A DNA stretch of 59,437 nt from Zygnema cylindricum (GCA_037447655.1 JBBHKE010003171.1:10001-69437), one strand, 5' to 3'; shown: positions 1 through 11,409, numbered from the stretch's first letter. Program-made: numbers and translations. Notes: generated by a model from the letters alone, not told the origin.

Positions 1-411
1 GGACTGACGTCATCTCTTCACAAGCTGACGTCATCCCTTCCCAAGCTGACGCCATCCACTATATAGCTGACGTCGTCTTTTACAAAGCTGACGGCGTTTT
101 TTACAAAACTGACGTCATCTTTTACGAATCTGACGTCCTTCCCCCAACCTCTCACTGACACGTCACCGATCTGTTAGCAACAGGACAATGATTTTCCTCC
201 GGACTTGTACGGACATGGTTCGACAAGGATGCGAAAAAGACAACTAAAGGATGCCAGAAGCCTGTTAAAACGGTTTAAGGACGTTTAAACGGACCTTAAA
301 AGGAGCATCGAAAGAACGTTAGAAACAATTGGAAAGGGAATTTCTAACAGACACAAAATTTAGTTTATTAAAAGGATGTTACAAAATGCTAACTAATTAG
401 TCAAAAAGGTC
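1..411. repeat. Direct duplication, copy A (upstream)
   Basis: This segment is collinear with 3475-3885 at a constant offset of 3474 bp, with scattered substitutions and no net indel. It begins at the window edge, so the true left end may lie outside. It opens with a 21-bp repeat array and continues into AT-rich DNA. Homology stops after the shared text ending 'aaaaaggtc'. No gene is recognised in it. It is probably a segmental duplication of the region upstream of the presenilin gene, or part of a larger unrecognised repeat. Confidence 0.9.
3..149. repeat. 21-bp minisatellite with TGACGTCA cores, copy A
   Basis: Seven consecutive 21-bp units each begin with a variant of GCTGACGTCAT followed by a pyrimidine-rich half and AA. 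Several units hold the palindrome TGACGTCA, the binding core of CREB/TGA-type bZIP factors. The period of 21 bp is two helical turns, so the cores fall on one face of DNA. A regulatory role is inference only. Confidence 0.85.
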
Positions 412-536
412 AACCCTAATTCCTAATTAGAATAGACGATTTCTTCGAAAATTTCCAAATTCCCAATTAGCGTAAACCACGCTAATTATTCGTATACGCT
501 AAAAAAACTTACACGCTAATAACGATTGGCGGTGTA
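412..536. mobile_element. Right-end fragment of a TIR element
   Basis: The segment ends with 'aacgattggcggtgta' and contains 'attagcgtaaaccacg' and 'tacgctaaaaaaactt', as in the right end of the fuller element at 1500-2065. No matching left terminus is seen. It is treated as a truncated copy. Confidence 0.6.
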
Positions 537-1144
537 GTGTCGCTGACCCTAAATGGCCACGTCATCTAATTCGATTAGAATCAGCAACAAATATAAACCC
601 TAATATGATGTTTCTTTGACCCTAATACTGGCACACGGATTTTAACCCCTTGTCACAACTGAACAATGAAAATTTGTCGTTTTTCAATGGCATGTGAACA
701 AAAAGACAAAACACCAAGATTTGTAAAGATATTTTGCTGGTTGGGAAGGAAAACGTAATGACGTCATTGCCTGTCGTGGCCGCATGTCAATCAATATACT
801 TCAACCGCTTCAAAGATCGGATTCTGATTTTAGGTTTGGAAGATACGTCAGGAAATCCCATTGGTGGAGAAAATTACGAGATTTATCCATCAAAGGCATA
901 CGGCCTCTCGTACAGTCCGACACCAAACCGTGTTGTACGAGCGGCCGCACGACCTTTTGAGAAGAAAATGATTTTAGAGTAAATCCGTTTTAACGTTTTC
1001 TACCGTAAATCTCCCACCTTCAGACTTATTCAACGACTTTTTTGGTAAATAGTAAATACGCTTTCTGAGTGCGAGGGTATAGAGAAATAAAACGTAGATT
1101 CGTAATATTCGACGGCGACGATTGGCAGGTTAGTGCCATCATTG
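537..1144. other. Intergenic DNA, no gene recognised
   Basis: An 82-codon open frame at 734-982 has no recognisable motif. Nothing else is supported here. Confidence 0.5.
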
Positions 1145-1365
1145 TACACCGTGTATCGCTATTAGTGTTTCATGTTTTTTTGCCACTTAAAACATATTTT
1201 CTCCGTGCACACCTATCAGCTTTCTAATCTGACGGTTGGGATTTAAAGGCAAAATTCTCACATTTCGATTGGTGATCTCCAATTGAAAATCGGACGAATG
1301 TGTACGGAGAAAATATGTTTTATGTGGTGAAATTAACATTAACATTAATAGCGAGACACGGTGTA
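1145..1365. mobile_element. TA-flanked MITE (family A)
   Basis: The termini are inverted: 'tacaccgtgtatcgctatta' on the left and 'taatagcgagacacggtgta' on the right. The interior has a second inverted pair, 'aaaacatattttctccg' against 'cggagaaaatatgtttt'. There is no coding capacity. The same architecture recurs at 2810, 24901, 21197 and 44247. TA at both ends fits a mariner/Stowaway-like MITE, but the superfamily is inferred. Confidence 0.8.
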
Positions 1366-1499
1366 AGCGTCAAAGGAGAGTGCTGTGTTTAAACGGATGC
1401 CTTAAAGCACAAAACACTGAATGAAGACCGATGTAAATCCAGCTTAAACGTTTTCATTATGTTTAACTCCGTTTCTTTCTTAGTTAATTTTAGAATAGG

Positions 1500-2065
1500 T
1501 ATACCGCCAATCGCTATTAGCGTTGTGTACACTAATTCCGTCCCGCCTTTTTTTTCCTTTTTTTCTCCATTAGCGTAGTTCATTCTATTTTTTTCTTTAC
1601 TCTATTTAGGGTTAATTTTTTAGGACCGTACAAAATGGAAGTACGCCATCAGCTAACTAGTGTGGTGTACGGAAAGTGTCAGACCGTGTAAAATTGTACC
1701 TTTTTAAGTGGAAAAGTATAATTAATGAGTTTTAGTAGCCGCGGACGCATGAGAATGTGCGCTCTAAAAAGGGGATCTAATCGGGTTGTCAAATATCACG
1801 TTCGCACATATTCGTCCAGCAACCACATTTCGACTGTGTGAACGTACGATATGTGTACGATTTGTCAGATTTTGTACGAATACCTATATTAGTGAAAGCA
1901 TGTTTGCGACCGACATTTTTTTTTTTCAAAGACCCAAATTATAATTATTAAACAATTAGAGTGAATGTTTTTTTTCAAAATTTTCAAATTCTTAATTAGC
2001 GTAAACCACGGTAATTTTTCATGTACGCTAAAAAAACTTCTACGCTAATAGCGATTGGCGGTGTA
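1500..2065. mobile_element. Longer TIR element (family C), full copy
   Basis: The left end 'ataccgccaatcgctatta' and right end 'taatagcgattggcggtgta' are inverted repeats. The interior includes 'ggacgcatgagaatgtgcg' and 'tttcgactgtgtgaacgt'. This interior reappears after the Copia element at 53590-53830, and its left part at about 47204-47365. That shows the Copia element there split another copy. There is no coding capacity. Confidence 0.75.
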
Positions 2066-2809
2066 GTTCTAAGCCAATCCCGCTATTTGAGGAGGCTTGG
2101 GTCTTTTTCTGTTTTTTCCTCTCTTTTGTAATATTAATTATCTCCCAAGATTGAGCCAAAATTGATAAAATATTTACCATAAGTTCAATTTTTTGTTTTC
2201 TATACATTTTTTGGAGTTAAGGCCCGCGAATAACATTTCACCAGAGATTTTCTTTTTTTAAATTAAAAGTTCTAATATTTTTCGCTCAAAAAATTTGATT
2301 TCATTCAGCTACTCCGTACTTCCACATATACGACATTTTCTACTCTCACAGAACATGTCCGTACCTTGCGGTACAAAATGTCGTACGAAGGTACGTACTT
2401 TTTCTTCTCGTACATACTTTAAACACTGGAAATTGAGACAGCGTTTTAAAACTGGATCTAGACTCTGGCTTGGAAACTTTAAACGTTCAAACAAAAAAAA
2501 CGCTGTCTGCAAATACTATTGACGCACCCACTCATTTCACTCATATACTTATCCACTTTTTTGCTAGGTTTAGCTAAATAAAATATTTGTTTTTAGCTTG
2601 AGGTCCTTATTTCCGGCCTTACTCTAATGTAGCTAGGCTGTTGACACGTTAACCAATCGATATCCATGCCACGACTTTCTTGCGACTGGGTGAATCGATT
2701 TTGGCGCGCTGTGGTAGATCCCGACAATTATTGGAAAGTGCATGGAAATAGATAAAACAGTATGGGCTTAGGCCCATTGGGCCCCCGAGTGGCTCGTTTC
2801 AAGGTATAG
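2066..2809. other. Intergenic AT-rich DNA
   Basis: Short open frames overlap on both strands at 2295-2522 but carry no recognisable motif. No gene, RNA or clear repeat is seen. Confidence 0.5.
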
Positions 2810-3027
2810 TACACCGTGTATCGCTATTAGGGTTGTTTTTTTCGCCACTTAAAACATCTTTTATCCGTACACATTTGTCCGATTTCGGATCTGACGATTG
2901 CGATTGAAAGGTAAGAATCTCAGCTTCCGATTGGCGGTCTCAAATTAAGAATCGGACAAGTGTGTACGGAGAAAAGGTGTTTTACGTGGCGAAAATTTAT
3001 TAACACTAATAGTGATTCACGGTTGTA
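2810..3027. mobile_element. TA-flanked MITE (family A)
   Basis: It starts with 'tacaccgtgtatcgctatta' and ends with 'gtgattcacggttgta'. Internal inverted arms 'aaaacatcttttatccgtac' and 'gtacggagaaaaggtgtttt' match the family A layout. It abuts the next MITE across the 3-bp spacer CTG. Confidence 0.8.
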
Positions 3028-3030
3028 CTG

Positions 3031-3233
3031 TACACCGCGAATCGTTATTAGCGTTGAAAAATTATTAGTGTAAAGAAAAAATTAGCGTCATTCATTCTAA
3101 TTTAGTGCCAGGAGACGTGGCAGATTATGGTTCACGTCCTTAAATAGTGTAGTTTATTCTATTTAAGGTATTAATGTCAAAATTTTGAGGTGCCGATATA
3201 GAGTTCATAACGCTAATAACGATTCGCGGTGTA
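3031..3233. mobile_element. TA-flanked MITE (family B)
   Basis: The terminal repeats are 'tacaccgcgaatcgttatta' and 'taataacgattcgcggtgta'. The interior has the marker 'gacgtggcagattatgg', shared with the palindromic pair at 38725-39128 and the fragment at 15141. It is non-coding. Confidence 0.8.
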
Positions 3234-3474
3234 CTGTATCTTCCGAGCGTAGCCGCACTGAATGTTCGCGATAAGAATTGTACGCACTTTATCGGACTCC
3301 GCACGAAATATTCGCAATCTTAAGTCATCGCACGAAAGTGCCAAACATCTCCATGCCCTTGCACACCTAATCTCCTTCACAATCCCTAGCGTCCTCTGCT
3401 CCCTCTCTCCTCTCTGTAACACTTCTCCCCTCTCCACCTGTGACGCTTCAGCCCAGTCCTGTGGAACATTCAAT

Positions 3475-3885
3475 GGACTGACGTCATATCTTCCCAAGCT
3501 GACGTCATCCCTTCCCAAGCTGACGCCATCCACTATAAAGCTGACGTCGTCTTTTACAAAGCTGACGGCGTTTTTTACAAAACTGACGTCATCTTTTACG
3601 AATCTGACGTCCTTCCACCAACCTCTCACTGACACGTCACCGATCTGTTAGCAACAGGACAATGATTTTCCTCCGGACTTGTACGGACATGGTTCGACAA
3701 GGATGCGAAAAAGACAACTAAAGGATGCCAGAAGCCTGTTAAAACGGTTTAAGGACGTTTAAACGGATCTTAAAAGGAGCATCGAAAGAACGTTAGAAAC
3801 AATTGGAAAGGGAATTTCTAACAGACACAAAATTTAGTTTATTAAAAGGATGTTACAAAATGCTAACTAATTAGTCAAAAAGGTC
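3475..3885. repeat. Direct duplication, copy B
   Basis: This is the second copy of the 1-411 segment. It lies about 550 bp upstream of the presenilin start. The only differences seen are scattered substitutions, for example in unit 1 of the array. Confidence 0.9.
3477..3623. repeat. 21-bp minisatellite with TGACGTCA cores, copy B
   Basis: Seven 21-bp units in the same order and phase as copy A. On the minus strand the array happens to stay open and would read as a seven-residue repeat rich in Asp-Asp-Val-Ser. I regard that as a by-product of a period divisible by three. Confidence 0.85.
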
Positions 3886-4019
3886 TTCGAAAAGGGCATA
3901 AAAAATAGAAAGGACGCTTAGAAGAATTTCAAAACTATTGTATTTAACGGACAAAAAATTAGTTTAACAAATGGACGTTAAAAACTTCGACGGAAGAAGA
4001 GGTTTCGGCGAAGTTGCCG

Positions 4020-4330
4020 ACCTAATGTAACTTGAATTCTGAAAACCCTAAAAAGCCCTAAAATACCCTAACAAGCCCTGAAATCCCTAGACAACCTTAA
4101 AAACCTCTTTAAAAGCCGCAAAAAACCCTATCAAGCTCTGAAACATTCTAAAAACCCCCAAAAAAGCCCCTCAAAAAAAGAAAAAGCCCCTCAAAAAAGC
4201 CCCGAAAAAGTCCTTGAATGCTCTACTTTCCGCGTTCAACTCCTGAAAACCCTAAATACTCCCAGAAAGACTCCAAAAAACTTCGGAAAACCCTAAACAA
4301 CCTTTAGAAAACCCTAAATCGCAAACTGTT
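4020..4330. promoter_or_regulatory. CCCTAAA/telo-box-like rich stretch upstream of presenilin
   Basis: Many copies of AAACCCTA, CCCTAAAA and related words lie just 5' of the presenilin start. In plants AAACCCTA (telo-box) is a known promoter element. The array is irregular, so it is not a perfect telomeric tract. The promoter role is inferred from position. Confidence 0.4.
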
Positions 4331-4432
4331 CGAAATCCGTTCACTAGTTCATCGAAATACTTCATCGACAGTTCGCCAGCTGTCAGTTTGTCAGAAACCA
4401 ACAGTGTGTGAAAGGCAGGTCGGAAAAGAAGG

Positions 4433-5850
4433 ATGTCGGGCGGAGGAGGAGGAGAGGGAGTGTTGGCGGGGTTGGGGGCGGAGGTAACGTGCATTGCGGC
4501 GCCGGTGTCAGCCTGCATGCTGGCAGTCATGGCGCTGGTCAGAGGTCTCACGCCAGGGGGGGTGGAGGGAGGAGGACAGATGGGACCCTCCATAGGGGCT
4601 CTGGTTTACAAGGAGGACAGGTGAGAGAGTGGTTCCTCCATTCCGTCTTTCTCTCCAACTTCCTCTCCCTATCAATCCTTCTCCTGAACTATTTTTTTTT
4701 TACTTTCTCTTTCTTTCTCTCCCATTCTCTTGCTCTCTCTCTCTTTCCCTCTCTGTCCCTCTCCCCCCCTCTCTTCCTATCTCACCCTCTCTCCCACTCT
4801 TCCCCTCTCTCCCTCGCTATCCCTCTCTCTCCCCCTCTTTCCTTTTCCCCCTGTTTCTCGCCATCTTCTCTCTCCTCTCTCTCTCCCTCTCTCGGCCCCC
4901 CCACCTCTCTCTCTCCCCAATGTCCTTGTCTATTCATGTTAAATGGGGTATAATTTTTTGTTTTAACAGGATTTTTGCACTCAGTAGACCACACTTCATG
5001 GAACAACCTGTGAATTGTTTTTTTTTTTTTTAATTATCAACAAATTTGGGGCAAACAAAAATAATGGCATTTTAGGTCACACCCATTTTAGTTGGTGAAC
5101 ATATATTTTTTTGTATTCTTCCTGAGAGTAAATTGTCTTGTCTATTGGAATAGGTTAAAACATAATTTTTTTGCTTATGTAGGTTGAATCAGTGTTTTAT
5201 AAGTCAAAAAAAGCTAAAATATTATTGTTTTTGTATTCTTCCTGAGAGTAAATTGTCTTGTCTATTGGAATAGGTTAAAACATAATTTTTTTGCTTATGT
5301 AGGTTGAATCAGTGTTTTATAAGTCAAAATAAGCTAAAATATTATTGTTTTTTATTCTAATACGCCGTGATTTGCTATGAGTGTCAAGAAATAATTAGTA
5401 TGAGGACTGTTTTATCGTTGATAATTCTATTTGCTTTCCAAATGACTTGGCCGTTCGTGAACCGCCAAAAGAATCAATTAATAAAAAGCAATTAATATCA
5501 TTACTGCTATTTTATGTTTAGAGGGCAAAAAGCTGGGACTAAATTAGTGATATTAACGCTAAAAAGCGATTCACACTGTATTGGAATCATATTAAGCTGT
5601 GGTACACTTTTTAGTCAAGGTCAAAATGTGTTCTCTTACCCAAAATAAGTTGAATCGTTGTTGTCTTCGTTTTTATGGGTGAAAATAATGTTTGTTAGGT
5701 AGAATATGTTCAAATAGTGTTGTACTTTTTTAGCATAGACCTCAATGGTGGTAAATGGTGTTTATTAGGTAGAATAGTTTTTATAAGTGATTTTTAAGTT
5801 AATATTGGCTATCGTGCAAAAAAATGTTGACCACTTAGCACTTGTGTGAT

Positions 5851-5918
<68 letters not shown>

Positions 5919-6627
5919 TAGATTGTCACTGTAATTAATGTGGACGCAGAGTCTTATATATATTTTCTTTTTTGACTTTGGGAGAGCTCGACATAAATAA
6001 GATTGGAACAAGTTCGAAAGAGTCACAAGGGAAAGTTTACTGTCCATTGCTAGTAGAGTTAATCACTTTAATTTGAGTGAGAGTGTTTCTGAGCTAAAAT
6101 CATAAACTAATGCTGATAACACTATTAAGTAAAGCGGCCCATAATGAGCCACGTGGCAAAGCATTATTTAGTGCGGTTAATCCTAATTAAGTGTATGCTA
6201 ATAATTCGCTAACTCTAATAGCGATGAGCGGCGTACCTCATCTTTAATATAATCCTTCAAAAAAAAAATTTAAAGCCATGCTATTGGTATCCACAATTAT
6301 TCCAGTGATAATGATTGGAAGGAAAGTCAATGTTTATCAGTTGATTCCAAATTAAGAGCGGGGAGGGAGAAAAAAACGAATGACAAAAGTGTAAAAGACA
6401 ACAAGGACAGAAATAACTATCCAGCTCAGAAGGAAAAGAAGACAAAAAAAAAAAAATTAATAAATAAAGAAAGAGACTGTAGAACATTTTTGGTAAAAGA
6501 AGATTGATAGAGAAATCAAGCCATTCCAATAACGTCAGGAAAAATGGAAGGAAAAGGGAGAAAAGTAAAAAAAAAAATGAAAAGATAGTTTTTCTGTTTG
6601 TTTTTTGCTTCAGTGTTTTCTTTTAAC

Positions 6628-6696
<69 letters not shown>

Positions 6697-8711
6697 CCTC
6701 CCTCCCTCCCTCCCTCCCTCCCTCCCTCCCTCTTCTCGCTTGCACAGTTCTGATTCCGACGTGGAAAAATTCCGAGGAGCCGCATTAAATGCTCTTGTCT
6801 TTATTGTCGCGATTGCCGTTGTGACATTTGTCCTCGTTGGCTGTTTCTGGCTCCGTTGCACTCGCCTTATTTCGTCTTATATGGCCTTTTCGGGTTTCAC
6901 AATTTTAGCGTGGTTGGGAGGTTCCGTGGCGGTTCAAATTATTCAGGTATATCGATGGACTTTTTTAGAGTTTTTATAGGGTCTTTATAGGACTCTTTTG
7001 TAGAAATTTTGCTGCTTTTTTCCCCCTTCCTCCTTTTTTTTTCTGAGTGAATCACATCACATCATGACACAACATCCTTTATCTCTGTAATACTCGTATT
7101 TACTTACTCTTTCCAATTCGTCTTATCTCCCTCTCTCCCTCTTTCCTCTTTCTTTTTTTTTTACTTTTCTCCTATCTTCCAGGCTCTATCCATCCCTATC
7201 GATGTTTTCACGTTCGGAATTATCCTCTACAACTTCTCCGTTGTGGGAGTTCTGTCCGTTTTTTTTTGCCGAGTACCGATTATTCTCACGCAAACCTATC
7301 TTGTCATTATTGGGGCGGTCGTGGCCTTTTGGTTTACCCATTTGCCGGAATGGACCACGTGGCTTCTTCTCGTAGCCATGGCTCTCTATGATCTCGCTGC
7401 GGTCCTTCTCCCAGGTAAGGTTTTTTAAAGGTTTTGTTAAGGTTTTTTCAAGGTTTTTTTAAGGTTTTTTAAAAGTTTTTTGAAAGGGTTCCTGGGCTTT
7501 TTTGGGCATTTCCAAGAGCTTTTTTTAGAGCTTTTGTAAGGCTTTTTAAGGGTTTTTTTTAGGGCTTTTTGAGAGATTTTTCTAGGCTTTCCGATGGAAT
7601 TGTTTTAGGATTTTGAAGGTCAATTTGAAATGGGACCGTATTTTTTACCTGTATTAGTGTCGATCACCCTTGCCCTCGATGAAATGGTTTCTTAAAGTTT
7701 CTCCTCCTCTTTCTCTTCCACTTTTCTCCTGCTCCTCCTCGCCTCCTCCTCTCCCTCGTTCTACCTTTTATTACAGGGGGACCTTTGAAATTACTGGTGG
7801 AAATGGCGATAGAAAGAGACGAAGAAATTCCCGCTCTAATTTACGAGGCTCGTCCGAACCTGTCAAGAAATAGTCAGTATGGAAATATACAACAATCTGA
7901 AAACTCAAATTTGGGATCCGCTCCTCCTTCTCCTCCCTTAGGAGGGAGGTCTGGGCGTAGACAGAGAAGCAGAGGGGGAGGAGGAGGAGGAGGAGGAGGT
8001 CGAGGTCACCCAGGAAGAAGAGGGATAGGAGAAACTTTACCAATTTCTTCAAATTTGGATAACAGTGAGACAGGATCACTTTTATCAGAGGAGGAGAAGG
8101 TAGGTAGTAGCAGTTCATCATCATCATCCTATGGTAGAGATCCGGTGGGGGGAAGAAAGACACGAGGGAGAGAAAGTACTGAAAGAGTTTTTGTTGATGG
8201 GGGGAGAGAGGGAGAGAGCTCTTTAGACGACGAGCGTCGACCTTTAGTGGCTATGTATGGACAAAACTCGAATTCGAACCAAAACTCTTCTGATAACTTG
8301 GGAGAGGGAGAGGGAGGGAGAGAGAGAGAAACGGCTGTTGTGTTCGATATGTCCGATGCGGTAACGGAAAGAGTGGTAACGGAAAGAACAGGGAACGCTC
8401 GTTCGAGTTCTCGTTCCGTTGAAGATCGCGATTTCGGGTTTCCAGATTCGATAAAATTGGGTTTGGGAGACTTTATTTTTTACAGCGTTTTAATTGGAAG
8501 AGCGGCTATGTATGATCTTATGACCGTTTATTCTTGTTATCTAGCGATTATTGCCGGTTTAGGAGCCACACTTATGCTTCTCGCGGTGTATCGAAAAGCT
8601 TTACCTGCATTACCGATTTCGATCGCTCTCGGAGTCATTTTTTATTTGGTAACTCGATTGATTATGGATCCGTTTGTTGTGGATTTAGCCACAAGATTAG
8701 TGCTTTTTTGA
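4433..8711 (+). CDS. PSEN: Presenilin, catalytic subunit of gamma-secretase (4 exons)
   Basis: Multi-pass intramembrane aspartyl protease that cleaves type I membrane proteins within the gamma-secretase complex. Exons: 4433-4620, 6748-6946, 7183-7414, 7777-8711, all with GT-AG borders and phases 2, 0, 1. They join into a 517-residue protein without stops. The TM6 catalytic motif is ALYD (Asp199), the TM7 motif is GLGD (Asp438), and the TM9 PAL motif is at 483-485. The N-terminus resembles plant presenilins (a short Gly-rich start, then a PVSACM-type first helix). A long hydrophilic Gly/Ser/Arg loop of roughly 200 residues lies between TM6 and TM7, as in plants. The ATG at 4433 is chosen because it gives the family N-terminus. 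Intron 1 is 2.1 kb and full of repeats. All three catalytic signatures are intact, so it is probably functional. Confidence 0.95.
5111..5350. repeat. Tandem duplication, 2 x 120 bp, in presenilin intron 1
   Basis: Two adjacent 120-bp units, 5111-5230 and 5231-5350, are almost identical; one clear difference is 'caaaaaaagc' versus 'caaaataagc'. The near identity suggests a recent event. Confidence 0.95.
5851..5920. repeat. (TG)n-(TA)n microsatellite
   Basis: A run of TG dinucleotides passes into TA dinucleotides and ends with CACACATATATA. It lies in presenilin intron 1. Confidence 0.95.
6629..6731. repeat. (CT)n then (CCCT)n tract
   Basis: A long CT dinucleotide run is followed by CCCT tetranucleotides just before the 3' splice site of presenilin intron 1. 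It may act as an extended polypyrimidine tract. Apparent open frames across it are low-complexity artefacts. Confidence 0.95.
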
Positions 8712-9659
8712 GACGCAAATTCGAGTTTAGTTTTGTAAGTCGGAGTTAAATTCGAGTTAGTCTCATAATTTTGAGTTAAATTCGAGTTAACTCTCATAAG
8801 TTTGAGTTAAATTGGGCGTGAATCGCGAATTTCGGATTGAATTGGGTTCCAATTATGGCTTATGTAGGAACTGACGTACATGGATTCGTGGGTGATGGTT
8901 ATATGGTAGTCGTTCTCTTTTTTGTTTGTTTGTTTTTTTGCTTATTGTTGTTTATTTTTTCTCCAGAAGAATAAAGTTACAAAGAAATCAGTTTGACGTA
9001 CGGAAAGGTTTCTTGAAGGATTCATGTCAATTTTCCAATTGTAGAATAAAGTTAAGGAAGACGAATGTAACGGTTTTTTGTGAATATACGAAGAGTTTCG
9101 AAAACTGAAATTTGAACTTCGAATATTTATCAGTTATATCAGTGACCTATAGCTACAATTGTTTTTTTTTTTTTTTTTTCCTTTTTTGGTACACTTCATA
9201 TGAATCAATTTTGTTTTTCGTATACTTCTTATGAATTATTTTTTGGGAACATAGTTGGGGATTTGTATTTCCGGCTTTGTACGGTTTTCTAATGTACTTT
9301 CACAACAAACTAATAATGCTCACATGGAAACAGGGAACAGTTCAATTTGTTTAATTTTCAGTTTCGTTTACCCGTTTTGTTTTTTGTTCAATTTTCTTTT
9401 CCTTGTATTTTATGGAAACAAAGGAAGTGTCTGGAAACAAAGGAAGCGATTGTTGTTTTCTATTGTTCAATTTTTGGTTTTTTTTTTCTCTTTTTGTTTG
9501 TCTATTATGATCGATTAACAAAATGAATAGGGAAATAAACCGATCCAACATGTTTAAAAAAGTCATTTTCTTTTTTGTGATCTTTTGAATGGGAAAAGTG
9601 TAAAATGGAAAAGTACAAATATTAATTGAAGTACGGGAGGAATTCGATACAATCTATGT
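8712..9659 (+). other. Presenilin 3' flank, AT-rich
   Basis: AATAAAG occurs at about 8969 and again near 9045. These are plausible plant polyadenylation signals for presenilin. The rest is T-rich DNA with no recognisable gene. Confidence 0.4.
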
Positions 9660-10244
9660 TTGCAATGCAACACAATTAAAATATTTTGTTCAGAGCCAAT
9701 TTTACTTTTAGGTTTTGGGTTTTTTACTATCGCTTTGGAGGGGGGCTTTTCTGTGCGTCGGAAGGTTTCTCATATTATCCCCTCGCGCCGGATCGATGTT
9801 GTTTTGCTCGATGGTGCCCGTCGCATCTTTGGTGATATTGTTTTGGCGAACCCTACTTCAACTACAGTCGTTGGTCAGGCGGCTCGACATGTTGGGGTGG
9901 CAGCGCGTGATGCCGCTAAGGCGAAAGAGCGTGATTATGCCCACCGGGACCCAATGGGTGACTTTATTCCGATGGTGGTCGAGATCTTTGGTTGTTTGGG
10001 TGTTGCGTTGGACGAGTTTCTCCGTACTTGTGCGCGACATGCTTTCGAGCGACGAGGACCTAGGAGCCCTCCTCCTTCGATCCTTACTTCTTTTTATCGT
10101 CAACGTTTATCGGTGGCTTTACAGCGAGCGCAGGCTTCTATTCTCCTTCGATCGGCTATTGCGGTTATGGATCGTCGATGTGAACCGGAACTCCCTCAGC
10201 GTGCTCCCCCGGGCCGGGGGGACTTACGGGGTGGCTTTTCATAG
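9660..10244 (+). CDS. Retroelement-type C-terminal domain protein (fragment)
   Basis: A 194-codon open frame; recognisable sequence begins around residue 42. The order is an Arg-Arg-Ile-Asp-Val-Val strand, a GDIVLANPTS-like strand, an Ala/Lys-rich helix with AKERDYA, the segment GDFIPMVVEIFG, and a final FYRQRLSVALQRAQA helix. This order is familiar to me from C-terminal domains of plant and invertebrate retroelement polyproteins that resemble PD-(D/E)XK nucleases. That is memory of the pattern, not a search. No reverse transcriptase is adjacent, so it is probably a stranded fragment or a domesticated domain. The frame is more GC-rich than its AT-rich surroundings, which supports real coding. 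The first 41 residues may be chance extension. Confidence 0.5.
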   Translation: MQCNTIKIFCSEPILLLGFGFFTIALEGGFSVRRKVSHIIPSRRIDVVLLDGARRIFGDIVLANPTSTTVVGQAARHVGVAARDAAKAKERDYAHRDPMGDFIPMVVEIFGCLGVALDEFLRTCARHAFERRGPRSPPPSILTSFYRQRLSVALQRAQASILLRSAIAVMDRRCEPELPQRAPPGRGDLRGGFS

Positions 10245-11337
10245 ATATTTAATTGAGTTGGGGTTGGGGTTGTAGTTTTGGTTTAGTGAGTTGCCGTGCT
10301 TTTCATTTTGAGTTTGGGTGCTTTTATTTTACTTGCCAATTTTATGTGTTCACGTTTTCTTTGCCGTGCTTGTAGTTTTTCAGTTTTGGCCATGCCACCC
10401 CTTTTGTACCCCCGGATTCAGTTGGTTTACCATCGTGCTTTTTAATTTATCCTGCCCCTACACTTTTGGAAATAGGTTTAGCTGGCGTGTTTCTAAAGTG
10501 ATTGAAAACAAATAAAAGAACTTATTCTATATGTGGTAACTCCATACTATACAAGTTTTAGACAATATAATATGCTTTTAAGGTTACCATACATTGCGTC
10601 TCTAGTTGTTTTCCTAGAACAACAGTTTGAACCACTCAATCAACATAATCATGAAGTGAATAGTGTAGAAATAAGGTTCCAGTTTCTTCTTACATAATAC
10701 AAAAAAAAATTGGTGGCGTTTGTGATTGTGAGAAGATAATAAAGAGGAAAGGCACAGGTACTGTCATAATTCCTATATTTTCACTTCTTTTAATTTAATC
10801 TTGTATTTTTTTCTTGCATGCAGGAAATGAATGGAGTTGCTGTTGGTGCAGGCTTCTCTGCGTAATTGAGTAGTTAATGATTAAGGCACATTATAATATG
10901 GTTATGAGGCAAAACACCTTGTGATGTACGGAAAAAGTAATTTGCCATCAAAGTTTTTTTTTCTTTTTAAAGAATCTACATTTTGGAATGAGAAATTCAG
11001 ACAACTGTGCAACAAAATAACCTTCTACGAGAGGCAAAAATAACAAGTCTATGAAAAAAACGAAAGAAAAGAATGACATTAATAGGAGCGATGGAACTCT
11101 GTTTTTTACTTTTTGTGCTTTTAATGGCTTCTTTACAGAAAACACTTGTGTACTAGATCTGACAGTCAGGCGTTACAAATACGTTGATGTGGTTTTACTA
11201 TTCCAGTTTAATTTGTGATTGTAAAAATCCTACATTTAACAATCAAAGCCAAATTTGAAATTTTTATTGCCGGCATGTTTAAACTATTAAATTCGGTACA
11301 ATAATATTCTAAAATTTTACATTTTTTCTTATCTCAA
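10245..11337. other. AT-rich intergenic DNA
   Basis: No gene or structured repeat is recognised. Short open frames here are T-rich and lack motifs. Confidence 0.5.
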
Positions 11338-11409
11338 GTCGGTGTAGTTTAGTGGTTAGAATTCCACGTTGTGGCCGTGGAGACCTGGGCTCGAATCCCA
11401 GCACCGACA
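11338..11409 (+). tRNA. tRNA-His(GTG): tRNA-His (anticodon GTG)
   Basis: Cloverleaf with acceptor stem GTCGGTG/CACCGAC, anticodon stem CCACG/CGTGG and loop TTGTGGC giving anticodon GTG, and a T-arm containing GGGCTCGAATCCC. The discriminator is A, and a TTTT terminator follows within a few bases. The G-1 of tRNA-His is added after transcription. There is no intron. An identical gene lies at 20009-20080 on the other strand. Confidence 0.97.

Noticed and set aside
734-982. 82-codon frame as a gene
   Set aside because: No recognisable domain, splice context or compositional shift.
3477-3623. Evenly spaced repeats resembling a CRISPR array
   Set aside because: Units are contiguous 21-mers without unique spacers, in a plant-like nuclear context.
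4020-4330. Interstitial telomere
   Set aside because: CCCTAAA words are irregular and interrupted; no uniform heptamer run.
4408-5033. Overlapping plus-strand open frames rich in Ser, Leu and Pro
   Set aside because: They read through the CT-rich part of presenilin intron 1 after a good donor at 4621; low-complexity artefacts.
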